The notes: a model not told the origin generated them from the letters alone. Shown: positions 23,508-32,995, numbered from the stretch's first letter. The stretch is DNA of 64,000 nt from Thermogemmatispora aurantia (GCF_008974285.1 NZ_BKZV01000001.1:1644214-1708213), one strand, 5' to 3'. A program made the numbers and translations.

Positions 23508-24547
23508 TGGAAGACCCCCATCAGAGCCTCTTGCGGCTCCGGCAATGGACTGCTCTCTGCAAACTGGATGGCTGCTTCCGCCTCCTGCTGAGCCTCATCT
23601 CGCAGGCGATTCAGCATCGCCTCATCGGCCCAGCCGAGCGTCTTGAGGCGCTCCCCCAGACGAGGAATGGGATCGAGGGCCTGCCAGCGCTCGACCTCCT
23701 CGCGCGTCCGGTACTCCTCGGCATCCCCCTCAAAGTGACCGCGGTAGCGATAGCAGACTGCCTCGATGAGGGCTGGCCCCATGCCATTGCGCGCTCGCTC
23801 GATGACCAGCTTCGCCACGCGGTAGACGTCGATGAAGTCCATGCCATCGACGACATAGGAGGGAATATTGAAGCTCTGGGCTCGCTGAAAGTGATGAACC
23901 GTGGAGAGAGCGGCCCATTTTGGCGTCGAGTCCGCGTAGAGATTGTCCTCGATGACTACTACCAGGGGCAATTGGAAGAGGCCGGCAACGTTCAACGTTT
24001 CGGCAAACGTCCCATGATTGGCCGCCCCCTCACCGGCGAAAGCGACAGCTACATGGCGCTGACCAAGCTTGCGAAAGGCAAAGGCGGCTCCCGCTGCCTG
24101 GGGGAAGGAGGCACCCACGATGCCACTGCAGGCGAAGTGCCTGCCCGCGTCGAAGAGATGCATATGACCACCCTTGCCGTGGCAGAGGCCGCTGGCTTTA
24201 CCGAAGATCTCAGCCGCCAGCTTCTTTGGCTCGACCCCTTTGGCCAGAGCGTGATGGTGAGGCCGATGGGTACTGACAACAGCGTCGCCGTCCCCGAGGA
24301 GGGAGCAGACCCCAACAGCTACCGCCTCCTGGCCAACAGCCAGGTGCATCTCGCCCCGGATCGGCCCCGCCGCCATGTTGAACTCGGGCGTTTTGCCGAT
24401 ATAGTAGCGGTCGGCGATGAGGTTTTCGAAGGAGCGGATCAGGCAGAGCTGCCGATAGGCCCGGCGCAACTGGTCCGCATCCAGCCCGGCCTGGGCAACA
24501 AGATACTGCAGGTCCTGCGGGCTGGGTTCAGGCTTAATCATGGTCAC
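23504..24547 (-). CDS. pdhA: pyruvate (2-oxoacid) dehydrogenase E1 alpha subunit
   Basis: 347 residues. ThDP-binding region GEGAANHGTFAETLNVA with downstream EDN, the STHRPHHHALAKG and LCHGKGGHMHLFD blocks, and YRYRGHFEGD. In the usual family the first motif is GDG and the last ENN; here both positions carry conservative acid changes. It starts the pdhA-pdhB operon (ATGA overlap with E1 beta). Function as the ThDP subunit of a 2-oxoacid dehydrogenase is secure; the substrate is not. Confidence 0.92.
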   Translation of the reverse strand: MTMIKPEPSPQDLQYLVAQAGLDADQLRRAYRQLCLIRSFENLIADRYYIGKTPEFNMAAGPIRGEMHLAVGQEAVAVGVCSLLGDGDAVVSTHRPHHHALAKGVEPKKLAAEIFGKASGLCHGKGGHMHLFDAGRHFACSGIVGASFPQAAGAAFAFRKLGQRHVAVAFAGEGAANHGTFAETLNVAGLFQLPLVVVIEDNLYADSTPKWAALSTVHHFQRAQSFNIPSYVVDGMDFIDVYRVAKLVIERARNGMGPALIEAVCYRYRGHFEGDAEEYRTREEVERWQALDPIPRLGERLKTLGWADEAMLNRLRDEAQQEAEAAIQFAESSPLPEPQEALMGVFQ

Positions 24548-24933
24548 CTCCTTCTGGCTGGAAGCAAGGCGCTACAAGAAAGTCACCGAGCCGCGCTCGG
24601 CTACGGAAGAAGAAGGCCCGAGATGAGGATAGATCGCCTGGCAGGACCAGCCGGACGCAGGAAAGACCATCCAAGGCTGAGTTGCCTCTTCTTCTCTTGC
24701 CTTCCCTGCCCTGGCTGCAACTCGATCGTCTGGCTCAGCTTTGCTTGCTCGTTAGCCTGCTTCAACTCTACTCGATGCCTCACGCAGCTGTCAAGGCAAA
24801 GATAGAAGTGGCTTGATAAACATTGACAGGCCCTCTCATGAGCAGTAAGATGAGGCATACAGCACTATCAGACCTGTTGTCACCTAGATGGCGCGACTGT
24901 CCTCGGATCTCCGCCCCTGTAAGGAGTATCTGT
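24548..24933. other. divergent intergenic region, pdhA / 24934 gene
   Basis: 386 bp between divergent genes. Apart from the promoter at 24823-24851 I see no gene or repeat. Confidence 0.5.
24823..24851 (+). promoter_or_regulatory. promoter of the 161-residue hypothetical gene
   Basis: TTGACA (24823-24828), 17-bp spacer, TAAGAT (24846-24851). Confidence 0.55.
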
Positions 24934-25419
24934 ATGTCTTTCCAGGTCTTCATCAAAACAGAGAAATCCCTGCATCAACTGGCCAGTGAGATAGGCACGC
25001 ATCTTTCCTTGCCTCCTTTCAAGCGGCAGCGGACCCGCGACGCGCTCTATTACCAATTTGAAATGTTAGGCATGCTGGTCATACTTCATTATCTTGAAGA
25101 AGAAGATCGGGCACCCGAAGTCCTCAATTATCCTTATGTTTTCACGCTGGAGCTGACTTTCACCGAGCATGACCTCGACACCGACGATCTGGAGTATCGC
25201 CTGCAGCCCTACTATGCCCGCCTACTCAGCTTTCATCTAGGAGTAGAGACAGCCTACCACGAGAAGCAACGGATCAATCAGCGCTGGCGCATCCGCTACC
25301 ATTTCTGTCGAAAAAATCCCAACTGGAAGGAAGACATTCTCTACGGCGAGCCAGGCTGGCAGCCGGCGGTCATCGAGGAGCCGCCGAGCGAGTGGCGCAA
25401 CCAGCTCGTCCCCTGGTGA
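24934..25419 (+). CDS. hypothetical protein, 161 residues
   Basis: ATG at 24934 preceded by AAGGAG. It begins MSFQVFIKTEKSLHQLASEIG and is a mixed alpha/beta soluble protein rich in Tyr, with many acidic residues (YLEEEDRAPEV, FTEHDLDTDDLEYRL). It has no TM helix, signal peptide or Cys motif. It stands alone with its own promoter. I do not recognise the family; the pattern of an alternating-strand core with a long Tyr-rich helix suggests a small single-domain protein. Confidence 0.65.
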   Translation: MSFQVFIKTEKSLHQLASEIGTHLSLPPFKRQRTRDALYYQFEMLGMLVILHYLEEEDRAPEVLNYPYVFTLELTFTEHDLDTDDLEYRLQPYYARLLSFHLGVETAYHEKQRINQRWRIRYHFCRKNPNWKEDILYGEPGWQPAVIEEPPSEWRNQLVPW

Positions 25420-25775
25420 GTCAGACTAAACCTGCCGTGCTCCTGGCCAGCTTTCGGCCAACCAGTCAGTCTGGCAACAAACGCCCGCCTTCCTCTGTCT
25501 GCGCCGCTCGCTCCGGTGTTATGAAAGACAGGTTCACTGGCGTGCCGTCTCAGCCCCTTGTCTAAGCGGCCTGATCATGTTACAGTTTTTATCGAGAGCG
25601 GTTGCTGCCGCTGCCGCATTTCAGTGATGTCAAACTGCGAGCGTGAGAGTGCATCCTTGCGCAAGCGCATTAGTACGCGAGTGAGTACTCCCCAGTCAGT
25701 ACCGGGGCGATCGTAGCGGATCACCCTGGTGGGACGGAGAGAGTCCACGCTCCCCACAGTAACGAAAGGCAGGCT
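25420..25775. other. 356-bp intergenic region upstream of the MaoC-like gene
   Basis: No gene found. A long minus-strand frame crossing it is a shadow of the MaoC-like and ligase genes. Nothing strongly structured seen. Confidence 0.4.
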
Positions 25776-26210
25776 ATGACTAGTAGCATTGTCGAGGCAG
25801 CTATCGGCACAGAACTTCCCCCACTGGTGAAGCCGCCGGTTACTCGTGAACAGCTCCACCGCTATGCTGAGGCTTCCGGCGATTACAACCCGATTCACCT
25901 GGACGACGAGGCCGCCCGCCGTGTTGGGCTTGATGGGGTTATCGCTCATGGGATGCTCAGCATGGCCTTCCTCGGCCAATTTATCGAGCAGCAGATCGCC
26001 GCCTATCCCGAGGCCCTGCTCGCCCATCTGAAGGTTCGCTTCGCCAGCATGGTGCGTCCAGGCGATGTCTTGACCTGTCGCGGTCGAGTCACAGCGCGCA
26101 GCCGCGAGCCTGATGGGCATGAGCGGATCACCATCGAGTGTTGGGCCGAGAACCAGCGCGGTGAGCGAGTGACGAGCGGCGAAGCCATCGTCTCTCTGCC
26201 ATCCGCCTGA
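25776..26210 (+). CDS. MaoC-like (R)-enoyl-CoA hydratase
   Basis: 144 residues, one hotdog domain. The hydratase-2 motif YAEASGDYNPIHLDDEAARR supplies the catalytic Asp36 and His41, followed by GVIAHGMLSMAFLGQF. This acts on short- or medium-chain acyl-CoA or acyl-ACP thioesters. It is followed after 42 bp by an acyl-CoA ligase and an R2lox-like oxidase, suggesting a lipid-modifying operon. The usual partner MaoC subunit of two-domain dehydratases is not adjacent. Confidence 0.88.
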   Translation: MTSSIVEAAIGTELPPLVKPPVTREQLHRYAEASGDYNPIHLDDEAARRVGLDGVIAHGMLSMAFLGQFIEQQIAAYPEALLAHLKVRFASMVRPGDVLTCRGRVTARSREPDGHERITIECWAENQRGERVTSGEAIVSLPSA

Positions 26211-26252
26211 GCGAGTGAGTGTGCATCGGTCGACTAACAAGGAGGTTTGCGC

Positions 26253-27899
26253 ATGGTCGAAGCCAGGAACATCAGGGACATCGCCGACCTGCGGCTTCAG
26301 TACGACCTGGCGATCTACAACTGCCAGCGCTTTGGCACCTATGAGGCCCTGGTCTATGAGGACCCCCAGCTGGCTGAGCCCCGCCGCTATACCAACGTGG
26401 AAATCGCCCGCGAGGCCGTGCAACTGGCCGCCGGCCTGCGCGCGCTCGGCATAGAGACTGGCGACCGTGTGATGGTGATGATCCCGAACTGCCCGGAGGT
26501 CATTATCTCCTACCAGGCCATTGCGCGCGCCGGCGCCATCGTCATCCCTGTTCTCCCTCTCCTCAAGCCACCCGAGGTGCAGTACATTGCCCAGAACTCG
26601 GGAGCCCGCCTGCTGATCACCAGCCCGCTCCTGCTCCCGCTCCACGGGACCACCCTGGCCCAGGTACCTACGCTGGAACAGATCGTCTGCGTCGGTGATC
26701 TGGCAGCCGCCGGGCCGCTGGGATCTCTCTCAGAGGGGAGGCCGCAAGTCCACACTTACCAGGATGTCCTCGCCCGCGGCGCAGAGTATGCCGACTACTA
26801 CCTGAGCGACCTGCCCGGTATCAACCTGACCCCCGATGACACCGCCGTCATCCTCTATACCTCCGGCACCACGGGCCGCCCCAAGGGCGTTATGCTCTCC
26901 CACCGCAACCTTGTCGCCAATGCCGTCAGCGGACGTGGCGTTGGAGGGGATGAGGACCCAAGCGTCGCCGAGAGCCAGGGTGAAACGCATCTGGCCATCC
27001 TACCTCTGGCCCATGCTTTTGGTCTGGTGGCTTCCAATGTGGCCTACCTGAATGGCGCGCGCATCGTCATGCTGCCACGCTTCGACACCACCGCCGTCTT
27101 CTCAGCCATTGAACGCTACCGCGTCTCCGGCTTCGCCGGCGTTCCCGCCATGTTTGTGGCCCTGCTCCACAGCCCCGACGCCGACAGGTACGACACCAGT
27201 AGCCTGCAGTACTGTGTCAGCGGCTCGGCTCCTTTGCCGGTGGCCGTGCTGGAAGCCTTCGAACAGAAATTCGGCTGTCGCATCCTCGAAGGCTACGGCC
27301 TCTCGGAAGCCACCGCCGCTCTCACAGGCCACAATCGCGAGATGCCGCGCAAGCCAGGCTCGGTCGGCAAGCCACTGCCGGGTGTCGAGATCCGCATTGT
27401 CGATGAGAACGACCGGGATGTGCCAGTGGGCGAGGTAGGCGAGATTATCGCCCGTGGCCCTAATGTCATGCAACAGTACTATAATCTGCCCGAGGAGACC
27501 GCAACGGCCATGCGCAATGGCTGGCTCCATACCGGCGACATGGGGCGCATGGACGAGGACGGCTACATCTACGTGGTGGAGCGCAAGAAGGATCTGATCA
27601 TCCGCGGCGGCTTTAACATCTATCCTCGTGATGTCGAGGAGGTTCTCAACCGCCATCCCGCGGTCATCGAGTCCGCTGTGGTCGGCATTCCTTCTGAGCG
27701 TATGGGCGAGGAGGTTAAGGCTTTTGTGGTCACGCGTGAGCCGGTTGACGCCGAGGCCCTCAAAGCTTTTTGCCGCGAATACCTGGCCAATTATAAGACC
27801 CCGAGCGAGATCGAGTTTGTGGACTCGCTGCCGCGTAACCTGGTGGGCAAGATCGATAAGAAGGAGCTGAGGAGGCGTTATGTCCAACAGCCCTCATAA
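26253..27899 (+). CDS. long-chain fatty acid--CoA ligase (AMP-forming)
   Basis: 548 residues; ATG at 26253 behind AAGGAGG. Adenylation motifs are complete: P-loop YTSGTTGRPKGVMLSH (about 207-222), EGYGLSEATAAL, LHTGDMGRMDEDGYIYVVERKKDLI, and the C-terminal lysine in NLVGKIDKKEL. It activates a carboxylate as acyl-AMP then acyl-CoA. Chain length is not readable. Its end overlaps the R2lox-like start by 20 bp, implying translational coupling. Confidence 0.9.
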   Translation: MVEARNIRDIADLRLQYDLAIYNCQRFGTYEALVYEDPQLAEPRRYTNVEIAREAVQLAAGLRALGIETGDRVMVMIPNCPEVIISYQAIARAGAIVIPVLPLLKPPEVQYIAQNSGARLLITSPLLLPLHGTTLAQVPTLEQIVCVGDLAAAGPLGSLSEGRPQVHTYQDVLARGAEYADYYLSDLPGINLTPDDTAVILYTSGTTGRPKGVMLSHRNLVANAVSGRGVGGDEDPSVAESQGETHLAILPLAHAFGLVASNVAYLNGARIVMLPRFDTTAVFSAIERYRVSGFAGVPAMFVALLHSPDADRYDTSSLQYCVSGSAPLPVAVLEAFEQKFGCRILEGYGLSEATAALTGHNREMPRKPGSVGKPLPGVEIRIVDENDRDVPVGEVGEIIARGPNVMQQYYNLPEETATAMRNGWLHTGDMGRMDEDGYIYVVERKKDLIIRGGFNIYPRDVEEVLNRHPAVIESAVVGIPSERMGEEVKAFVVTREPVDAEALKAFCREYLANYKTPSEIEFVDSLPRNLVGKIDKKELRRRYVQQPS

Positions 27900-28845
27900 C
27901 AATAGCAACCCCTTAGAGACTGCCCCCCTCGCCCAGCTGCAGGGGACGCCGATCGATGCGGTGCTCAGCATCATCGACCAGGGACTGGTGCACTTGCCCA
28001 GCTACCGCGAGCTGTATTATCGCTGGGAGCGCCAGCAGTGGCAGGCACAGGAGCTGGATTTCAGCTATGACCAGCAGCAGTGGCAGTCTATGCCCCCCGA
28101 GGAGCGGCAGGCACGCATGTATGGCCTCTCGGCCTTCTTCAAAGGGGAAGAGTGCGTTACCAACACTCTAGCCCCCTATGTGGTGGCCATGCCCGACGAG
28201 GAGATGCGGCTCTTCTTGACTACCCAGCTCGTCGACGAGGCCCGTCATACGGTCTTCTTTGATCGCTTCTTCCGCGAGGTGCTGGGTGTGGAGCAGGAGA
28301 GCCTCGACGGCGCTTTGCAGGTGGCCGTCGGATATATGAATGAGCATCTGCGCACCATTCTGATCGAGGCGCTGGCGGAGATCGCCGAGCGTATCCGCCA
28401 GGAGCCGGGCCAGCTTGCCCATCTGATCGAAGGGGTGACGCTCTACCACATCATCGTCGAGGGCACCATGGCCCTGGCTGGCCAGCGCTCTATTCTGGAG
28501 ACCTACCGGCAATTCAATCTCTTCCCCGCTTTCCGCGCCGGCTTTACGGCGGTGGCCCGCGACGAGTCGCGCCATGTGCTCTTCGGTGTCAAATTTCTGC
28601 GCGACATGATCCAGCAGGACCACGAGCGCGCTCAGATTGTCTACGCTGCCGTTCAGAAGTATTTGCCAACCGCTCTGGCCGGTCTCACTCCCCCAGAGCG
28701 GGAGATTCCGCAGTACCTGGCGGCCCGCGTCGATCCCTGGCAGACCCCGCGCTACGCTATTGAGTCGCTCCGTAAGAAGCTCAAGGGCATTGGGCTGAGC
28801 ATGGAGCTACCCAGCGTGCCACCGCCGCCCGTCTTTCAGGCATAG
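27880..28845 (+). CDS. R2-like ligand-binding oxidase (R2lox-type) ferritin-like protein
   Basis: 321 residues. Carboxylate-bridged dimetal ligands: E90 (GEECVTN), E120 and H123 (DEARHTVFF), E194 (IIVEG), E229 and H232 (DESRHVLFG). A Val three residues after the first Glu (V93) and Tyr189 five before E194 match the Val-Tyr ether crosslink pair of R2lox. Such proteins assemble a Mn/Fe site and bind a fatty acid. Canonical R2 of ribonucleotide reductase is the alternative, but no R1 gene is nearby and the operon is lipid-related. Confidence 0.82.
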   Translation: MSNSPHNNSNPLETAPLAQLQGTPIDAVLSIIDQGLVHLPSYRELYYRWERQQWQAQELDFSYDQQQWQSMPPEERQARMYGLSAFFKGEECVTNTLAPYVVAMPDEEMRLFLTTQLVDEARHTVFFDRFFREVLGVEQESLDGALQVAVGYMNEHLRTILIEALAEIAERIRQEPGQLAHLIEGVTLYHIIVEGTMALAGQRSILETYRQFNLFPAFRAGFTAVARDESRHVLFGVKFLRDMIQQDHERAQIVYAAVQKYLPTALAGLTPPEREIPQYLAARVDPWQTPRYAIESLRKKLKGIGLSMELPSVPPPPVFQA

Positions 28846-29156
28846 GGAAGCAGCAAGAGAAGGCCCAATTGATCCCCCACCTCCAATCTTAATCTAAGTC
28901 AGAGGTGGGGCAGCGCCTTGCGCAGGCTGATCAAGCTAGCAAGTGAGCAACAGGACTGAGGCAGGGCAACGCCCATAGTCTGCCTCGTCCGCCCCACGCG
29001 CTTTTCTGGCTTTCAGCCTGCGCAGGCGGTGGCGGTCGACCTGCGGGTCAGTTCACTGTGCCTTGCGCCACTGAACGGTCTGGGTCGCTCGCATCCGCGG
29101 AGTATGCTACTAATGATGAGTAAGCAGGCTCATCGCCAGGAGAAGGAGGGAAAGAG
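28846..29156. other. intergenic region with a terminator-like hairpin
   Basis: 311 bp. CCCCACCTC (28875-28883) pairs with GAGGTGGGG (28902-28910), 18-nt loop, 30 bp past the R2lox-like stop, probably ending the operon. A TATGCTACTAAT stretch near 29103-29114 may be the -10 region of the AsnC-domain gene. Confidence 0.5.
28875..28910 (+). terminator. hairpin downstream of the lipid operon
   Basis: Nine-base-pair perfect stem with an 18-nt AT-rich loop and no T run, so factor-dependent termination or mRNA protection is as likely as intrinsic termination. Confidence 0.4.
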
Positions 29157-29435
29157 ATGATCACGGCCCTGGTGTTGATGAACGTCGAACGAGGACAAAT
29201 CAACGAGACAGCGCAGCGCTTGCTGGAGATTTCTGGCGTAGCCGAGGTCTACTCAGTTACCGGCGATTACGACCTGGTGGCGCTGCTGCGCCTGCCTCGC
29301 TATGAGGATTTGGCCGAAGTGGTGACGGGGAAGATGACCGCCATTCCTACGATTAGCCGCACCCACACCCTGATGGCCTTTCAATGCTACTCGCGGGCCG
29401 ATCTGCAACAGGCGTGGGACCTCGGCGTCGAATAG
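29157..29435 (+). CDS. stand-alone AsnC/Lrp ligand-binding (RAM) domain protein
   Basis: 92 residues covering only the alpha/beta RAM domain of Lrp/AsnC regulators: ALVLMNVERGQ, the GVAEVYSVTGDYDLVALLRL core and IPTISRTHTLMAFQCY. There is no helix-turn-helix. Stand-alone RAM proteins bind amino acids and may oligomerise with full regulators. An ATG with GGAGGG upstream fixes the start. Confidence 0.85.
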   Translation: MITALVLMNVERGQINETAQRLLEISGVAEVYSVTGDYDLVALLRLPRYEDLAEVVTGKMTAIPTISRTHTLMAFQCYSRADLQQAWDLGVE

Positions 29436-29489
29436 CAGGCGAGACGAGCGCCGCGCTCGCCACCAGGCCGCGCCGGCTGCTCTCTCAAC

Positions 29490-30020
29490 TCAGATGGGCA
29501 TCCCTTGCTTGCCCAGTTCGCCACGAATGTGGGCGATCTCGCCGAGATGGGTAAAGCAATGTGTCAGGCAGATCTGGCCAATCGCCTGGATGGCCGGCAT
29601 TTCGCCCAGGGGTTTGACCTTGACGATGCGCGCAGATAGCTCAGCTCCGCCGTCCTCGACAGCCGCCAGATAGTCTTCAAACTCCTGCCAAACACGGTCC
29701 GCGTATTGCAGAAACAAAGCCGGGTCAGCGATCCGAAACTGCCGCGCTTCCTCAGTACTCATGCCAGTACCCTGAACACGCGGCGGCAAGCCCAGACGCG
29801 CATGCCACTCTTCCTCGTTCCAGAGCGGTTGCCGGCCCTGCAAAATAAAGCGCAAAATATTATCTTCCGTGCGCACACAGTGCCAGATCAGAAATGCAAT
29901 CGTATTGACTCGCCCTGGCCCCTGATAGTGCCACTCCTCTACGCTGAGATCGCTCACACTCGCGCGCATCCATTCGTGCAAGCGACGCTGCTCTCGTCGG
30001 AAGAAATCGATAATATTCAT
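29490..30020 (-). CDS. DinB-superfamily protein
   Basis: 176 residues from the ATG at 30020 (MNIIDFFRREQRRLHEWM). Four-helix bundle pattern with metal-ligand His in LIWHCVRTEDNILR (about 50) and the C-terminal THCFTHLGEIAHIRGELGKQGMP. DinB-like enzymes include bacillithiol- or mycothiol-dependent S-transferases; the exact substrate is unknown. Monocistronic. Confidence 0.85.
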   Translation of the reverse strand: MNIIDFFRREQRRLHEWMRASVSDLSVEEWHYQGPGRVNTIAFLIWHCVRTEDNILRFILQGRQPLWNEEEWHARLGLPPRVQGTGMSTEEARQFRIADPALFLQYADRVWQEFEDYLAAVEDGGAELSARIVKVKPLGEMPAIQAIGQICLTHCFTHLGEIAHIRGELGKQGMPI

Positions 30021-30373
30021 GGCAAGAGGTTTCCCCTTTCTGTCCTCACCCGGCCTGGTTCTCCGCTGCATCGCGGGCTGGGCTGCTGGCTGCCGAAGAC
30101 CCCAGGTCGAGTCAAGCCAACCTCAGCGCCGGCTAGCTTTCTGGCCTTGTGCTCGCCTTCCTGGACAGGTCCACAGCGAGCAAAGAAAAGACGGCGCGCT
30201 TTCAGAAGCTATTGTACACGCCGTCGTTACACTCTACCATGTTGCTGGCTAACATCTCTCGCTGCTGCGGGAAGCCGTCCCGTGGCAGCGAGCCAGATGG
30301 CCTGATCACGCGGTTGCGCTGCTCTTTCTTGCTGCCCGTCTGGTTGGCCATGTGCATTGTTGGAGCGGCAAGC
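30021..30373. other. 353-bp intergenic region
   Basis: Between the DinB-like start and the MFS stop, both on the minus strand. TACAAT on the minus strand at 30216-30211 is a possible -10 box for DinB. No gene seen. Confidence 0.4.
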
Positions 30374-31951
30374 CTAGCGCGAAAGCAGCTCACCGACAGC
30401 CACCTTCTCGGTCAGCAAGGGAGAAGAGGAGGAGGCGGCAAGCGTCTCGTTCTCGACCAGCTTATACTCTCCAGAGATCTCTTCCAGCGAGCGACCGCTG
30501 GGTTCGGGAAGCGTGAGCAGGGTCAGGACCAGGCCAGCCACCGAGATAATGGCCGTGAAGGTCATCACGCCCGGCAGATGGAAGCTACTGAGCAGGAAGG
30601 GGAAAATCAAGGCACCGATAAAGGCGCCCACCTTACCCAAGGCAGCCGCAATGCCATGCGCGGTGGAGCGGACCATCACCGGGAAGATCTCAGCGGGATA
30701 GACGAAGGTGGTCACATTGGGGCCGAACTCGGTGAAGAAGTAGCTCACACCGTAGACGAGCAGGAACGGCACCGTGAACTGGGTCAAGGCCGGGAAAACT
30801 GCCAGCAGCCCATAGGCCAGGGCCATCATCGCAAAGCCAACACACTGAATCCACCTGCGACCCAGGCGATCAATGGTCAGCGCCGCCACAATATAGCCGG
30901 GGAAAGCGGCCACCAGGAAGACTAGCAGCGTATAGACCATGTTGAGCAGCAGGCTTGAGTGGGCATTGAGGGCCTTCAAGACCAGCGGGCTGGAGATGGT
31001 CGTGCCATAGTAGGCGATATCGAGCAACAGCCAGGCGCCGGCGGTACCGATCAGCCAGCGCAGGTAAGGGGCGCGCCAGAGCAGGGGAAGCCAGGAGCGC
31101 TTCGTGCTCTTGGCCGGCTCAGGCTGAGTGGTCCGAGCCTGCGGCTGAGTCCAGGACGAGGAGCGAGCGCCGTTGTGGGTATGGCCATTCTGGCCCGTCA
31201 CCTGATCGATCGTTGCCGCAGCGGCCTCCAGATCGCCCTGCATCATCAACGCAAAGCGGGGCGTCTCAGCGATCTGGCGGCGCAGATAGAAGGTAGCCAG
31301 CGCGGGCACAGCGCCTAGAGCCAGCATAATGCGCCAACTCAGGTCGTGGTCCAGTCCGGCCAGCAGCAGTGCAATAGCCACCAGGGGACCCAGGATCAGA
31401 CCGACCCCCTGCATTGCAAAGACCATCGTCACCAGCTTACCACGATCGCGCCGGTTGGCATACTCGCTCATGAGCGTTGCGCTGAGGGGATAATCGCCAC
31501 CGATCCCCAGGCCCAGGATAAAGCGAAAGATGATCAGCCAGACCACGTTGGGCGCCAGTGCTGAAGCCAGGGCCCCCGCCGCCAGCACTAGCAGGGTGAA
31601 ACCGTAGATCGAGCGCCGTCCCACGAAGTCAGCAAGACGCCCGAAGATCATTGAGCCGAGGGCCGCGGCGATCAGCGAGGTGCTGCCAACGAGAGAAATC
31701 TCAAAATTGCCGAGGTGCCAGAGGGGCGTCAGGATCGCGAGGACAACACCAATAATAAACAGGTCATAGGCATCTGTGAAGAAGCCCATGCCTGAGGTGA
31801 TCATCGCTTTCCAGTGGAAGCCCGACAGGCTACTGTTGTCAAGGGCATGTAAGACAGATTTACGCGCTTCAATAGCACTATCCACGGCTACAATCCGGGA
31901 TGGCTCTCCGCCATCAACCATATGTGTTGTGTCTCCTTGCTTCAGGGACAT
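30374..31951 (-). CDS. MFS transporter, phosphate:H+ symporter type
   Basis: 525 residues, 12 TM helices with a central cytoplasmic loop (about 230-270, Ser/Thr/Gln-rich). MFS loop motif GRLADFVGRR between TM2 and TM3. The GLGIGGDYPLSATLMSEYANRRDRG block closely resembles the Pho84-type phosphate:proton symporter family rather than plain sugar porters. A histidine phosphatase gene lies downstream, and a PhoB-like regulator is near, making a phosphate role attractive but unproven. Confidence 0.82.
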   Translation of the reverse strand: MSLKQGDTTHMVDGGEPSRIVAVDSAIEARKSVLHALDNSSLSGFHWKAMITSGMGFFTDAYDLFIIGVVLAILTPLWHLGNFEISLVGSTSLIAAALGSMIFGRLADFVGRRSIYGFTLLVLAAGALASALAPNVVWLIIFRFILGLGIGGDYPLSATLMSEYANRRDRGKLVTMVFAMQGVGLILGPLVAIALLLAGLDHDLSWRIMLALGAVPALATFYLRRQIAETPRFALMMQGDLEAAAATIDQVTGQNGHTHNGARSSSWTQPQARTTQPEPAKSTKRSWLPLLWRAPYLRWLIGTAGAWLLLDIAYYGTTISSPLVLKALNAHSSLLLNMVYTLLVFLVAAFPGYIVAALTIDRLGRRWIQCVGFAMMALAYGLLAVFPALTQFTVPFLLVYGVSYFFTEFGPNVTTFVYPAEIFPVMVRSTAHGIAAALGKVGAFIGALIFPFLLSSFHLPGVMTFTAIISVAGLVLTLLTLPEPSGRSLEEISGEYKLVENETLAASSSSPLLTEKVAVGELLSR

Positions 31952-32365
31952 GTTCGCGACTCAAACCAGTCCTAGCAGAATCGTAGCGCGTCAATGTTAT
32001 GGCTTTGTTAAGTCAGCTTTAAGGCTGGTTAACAAACGAGGCCACGCGCTACGCCTGCTCCCCGTGCCTGCTCCATCAAATCCGCTGGGGGAGAGCGCCG
32101 GGGAGCCATAGCACCGCTTCGACCGGCCCGCTCGCAGGCGCAAGACGCCTATCTGCCTGCTTTGGTTTGCTGCATCCTTTTTCCCTTTCTTCTATTACAT
32201 TAGAACACGGCCCAACCGCCCCATCATGCCCGCTTCTGGGCTAGCAACGGTCCCAGCTCCAGCCCCATAGTAGGCGAGGATCAACCGGGCCAGCCAGCCA
32301 GCCAGGTAGACAATGCACACATCTACTCCTACTGGGCGGGGTGAAGACAGCCACCCGAACAAGCC
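31952..32365. other. 414-bp intergenic region upstream of the MFS gene
   Basis: No gene seen. The minus strand has TTGACG at about 32008-32003 but no clear -10 at standard spacing. Confidence 0.4.
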
Positions 32366-32995
32366 TTATTCCATACCGCGGAGATGGCAGGTATCGTTGT
32401 AAGAACGCAGATGCCAGCAGGCGCGTTCTTGTGGGAACGAAGTACCGTGGTGCCAATGGGTAATAGAGGTATTTTCGGTATAGAAGCGGACCGATGGTAA
32501 GGAAAAAGAGCTGAGGCCAAAGAAATAGATAAACGAGCCATCGATGACGCCGCCGTGACAGACCACCACGATCGTTTTCCCTGCATACTCATGGGTAATG
32601 CGCTGAAGGGCGCGCCCGACGCGGAGCATGAACTCTGGCCAGCTTTCGCCCTCTGGGGCGACTGGCCGGAAAGGATTCTCTTCAAAATTGGGGAGGCCGA
32701 AACGCGCGACAAACTCCTCCTCGCTCAAGCCGGCGGCCTCTCCCTCGCGCAGCTCCTGCACCTCGTCATCCGGGATAATAGGGAGGCCCAGAGCTGGTGC
32801 AATAATCTCAGCGGTCTGATAGGCGCGGCGCAAGGTACTGGAGATCAGCACATCGGCGGCGATCTCACCCGTAGCCAGGCGATCACGCAGACGTTCGGCC
32901 TGCCTGATGCCCCGAGGAGTGAGGTCCAGGTCACCGAAGCGGTGCTGAACAGCGTTGAGAGCCTCGGCGTGCCGGATCAGATAGAGATGAGTCAT
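32366..32995 (-). CDS. histidine phosphatase family protein
   Basis: 209 residues. Phosphoglycerate-mutase-like fold: catalytic RHAEA (R8, H9) after LYLI, the LTPRGIRQAERL block, STLRRAYQTAEII, the acid ELREGEAAGL, and the second His in VVVCHGGVID. These enzymes dephosphorylate sugar phosphates, nucleotides or proteins. The sequence does not give the substrate. The last 30 residues are Trp/His/Cys-rich and atypical. Confidence 0.88.
   Translation of the reverse strand: MTHLYLIRHAEALNAVQHRFGDLDLTPRGIRQAERLRDRLATGEIAADVLISSTLRRAYQTAEIIAPALGLPIIPDDEVQELREGEAAGLSEEEFVARFGLPNFEENPFRPVAPEGESWPEFMLRVGRALQRITHEYAGKTIVVVCHGGVIDGSFIYFFGLSSFSLPSVRFYTENTSITHWHHGTSFPQERACWHLRSYNDTCHLRGME

Noticed and set aside
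23507..24805. 432-codon plus-strand frame antisense to E1 alpha
   Set aside because: Shadow of pdhA; no start signals or recognisable domain.
25575..26645. 356-codon minus-strand frame
   Set aside because: Antisense to the MaoC-like and ligase genes; low-complexity and unrecognisable.
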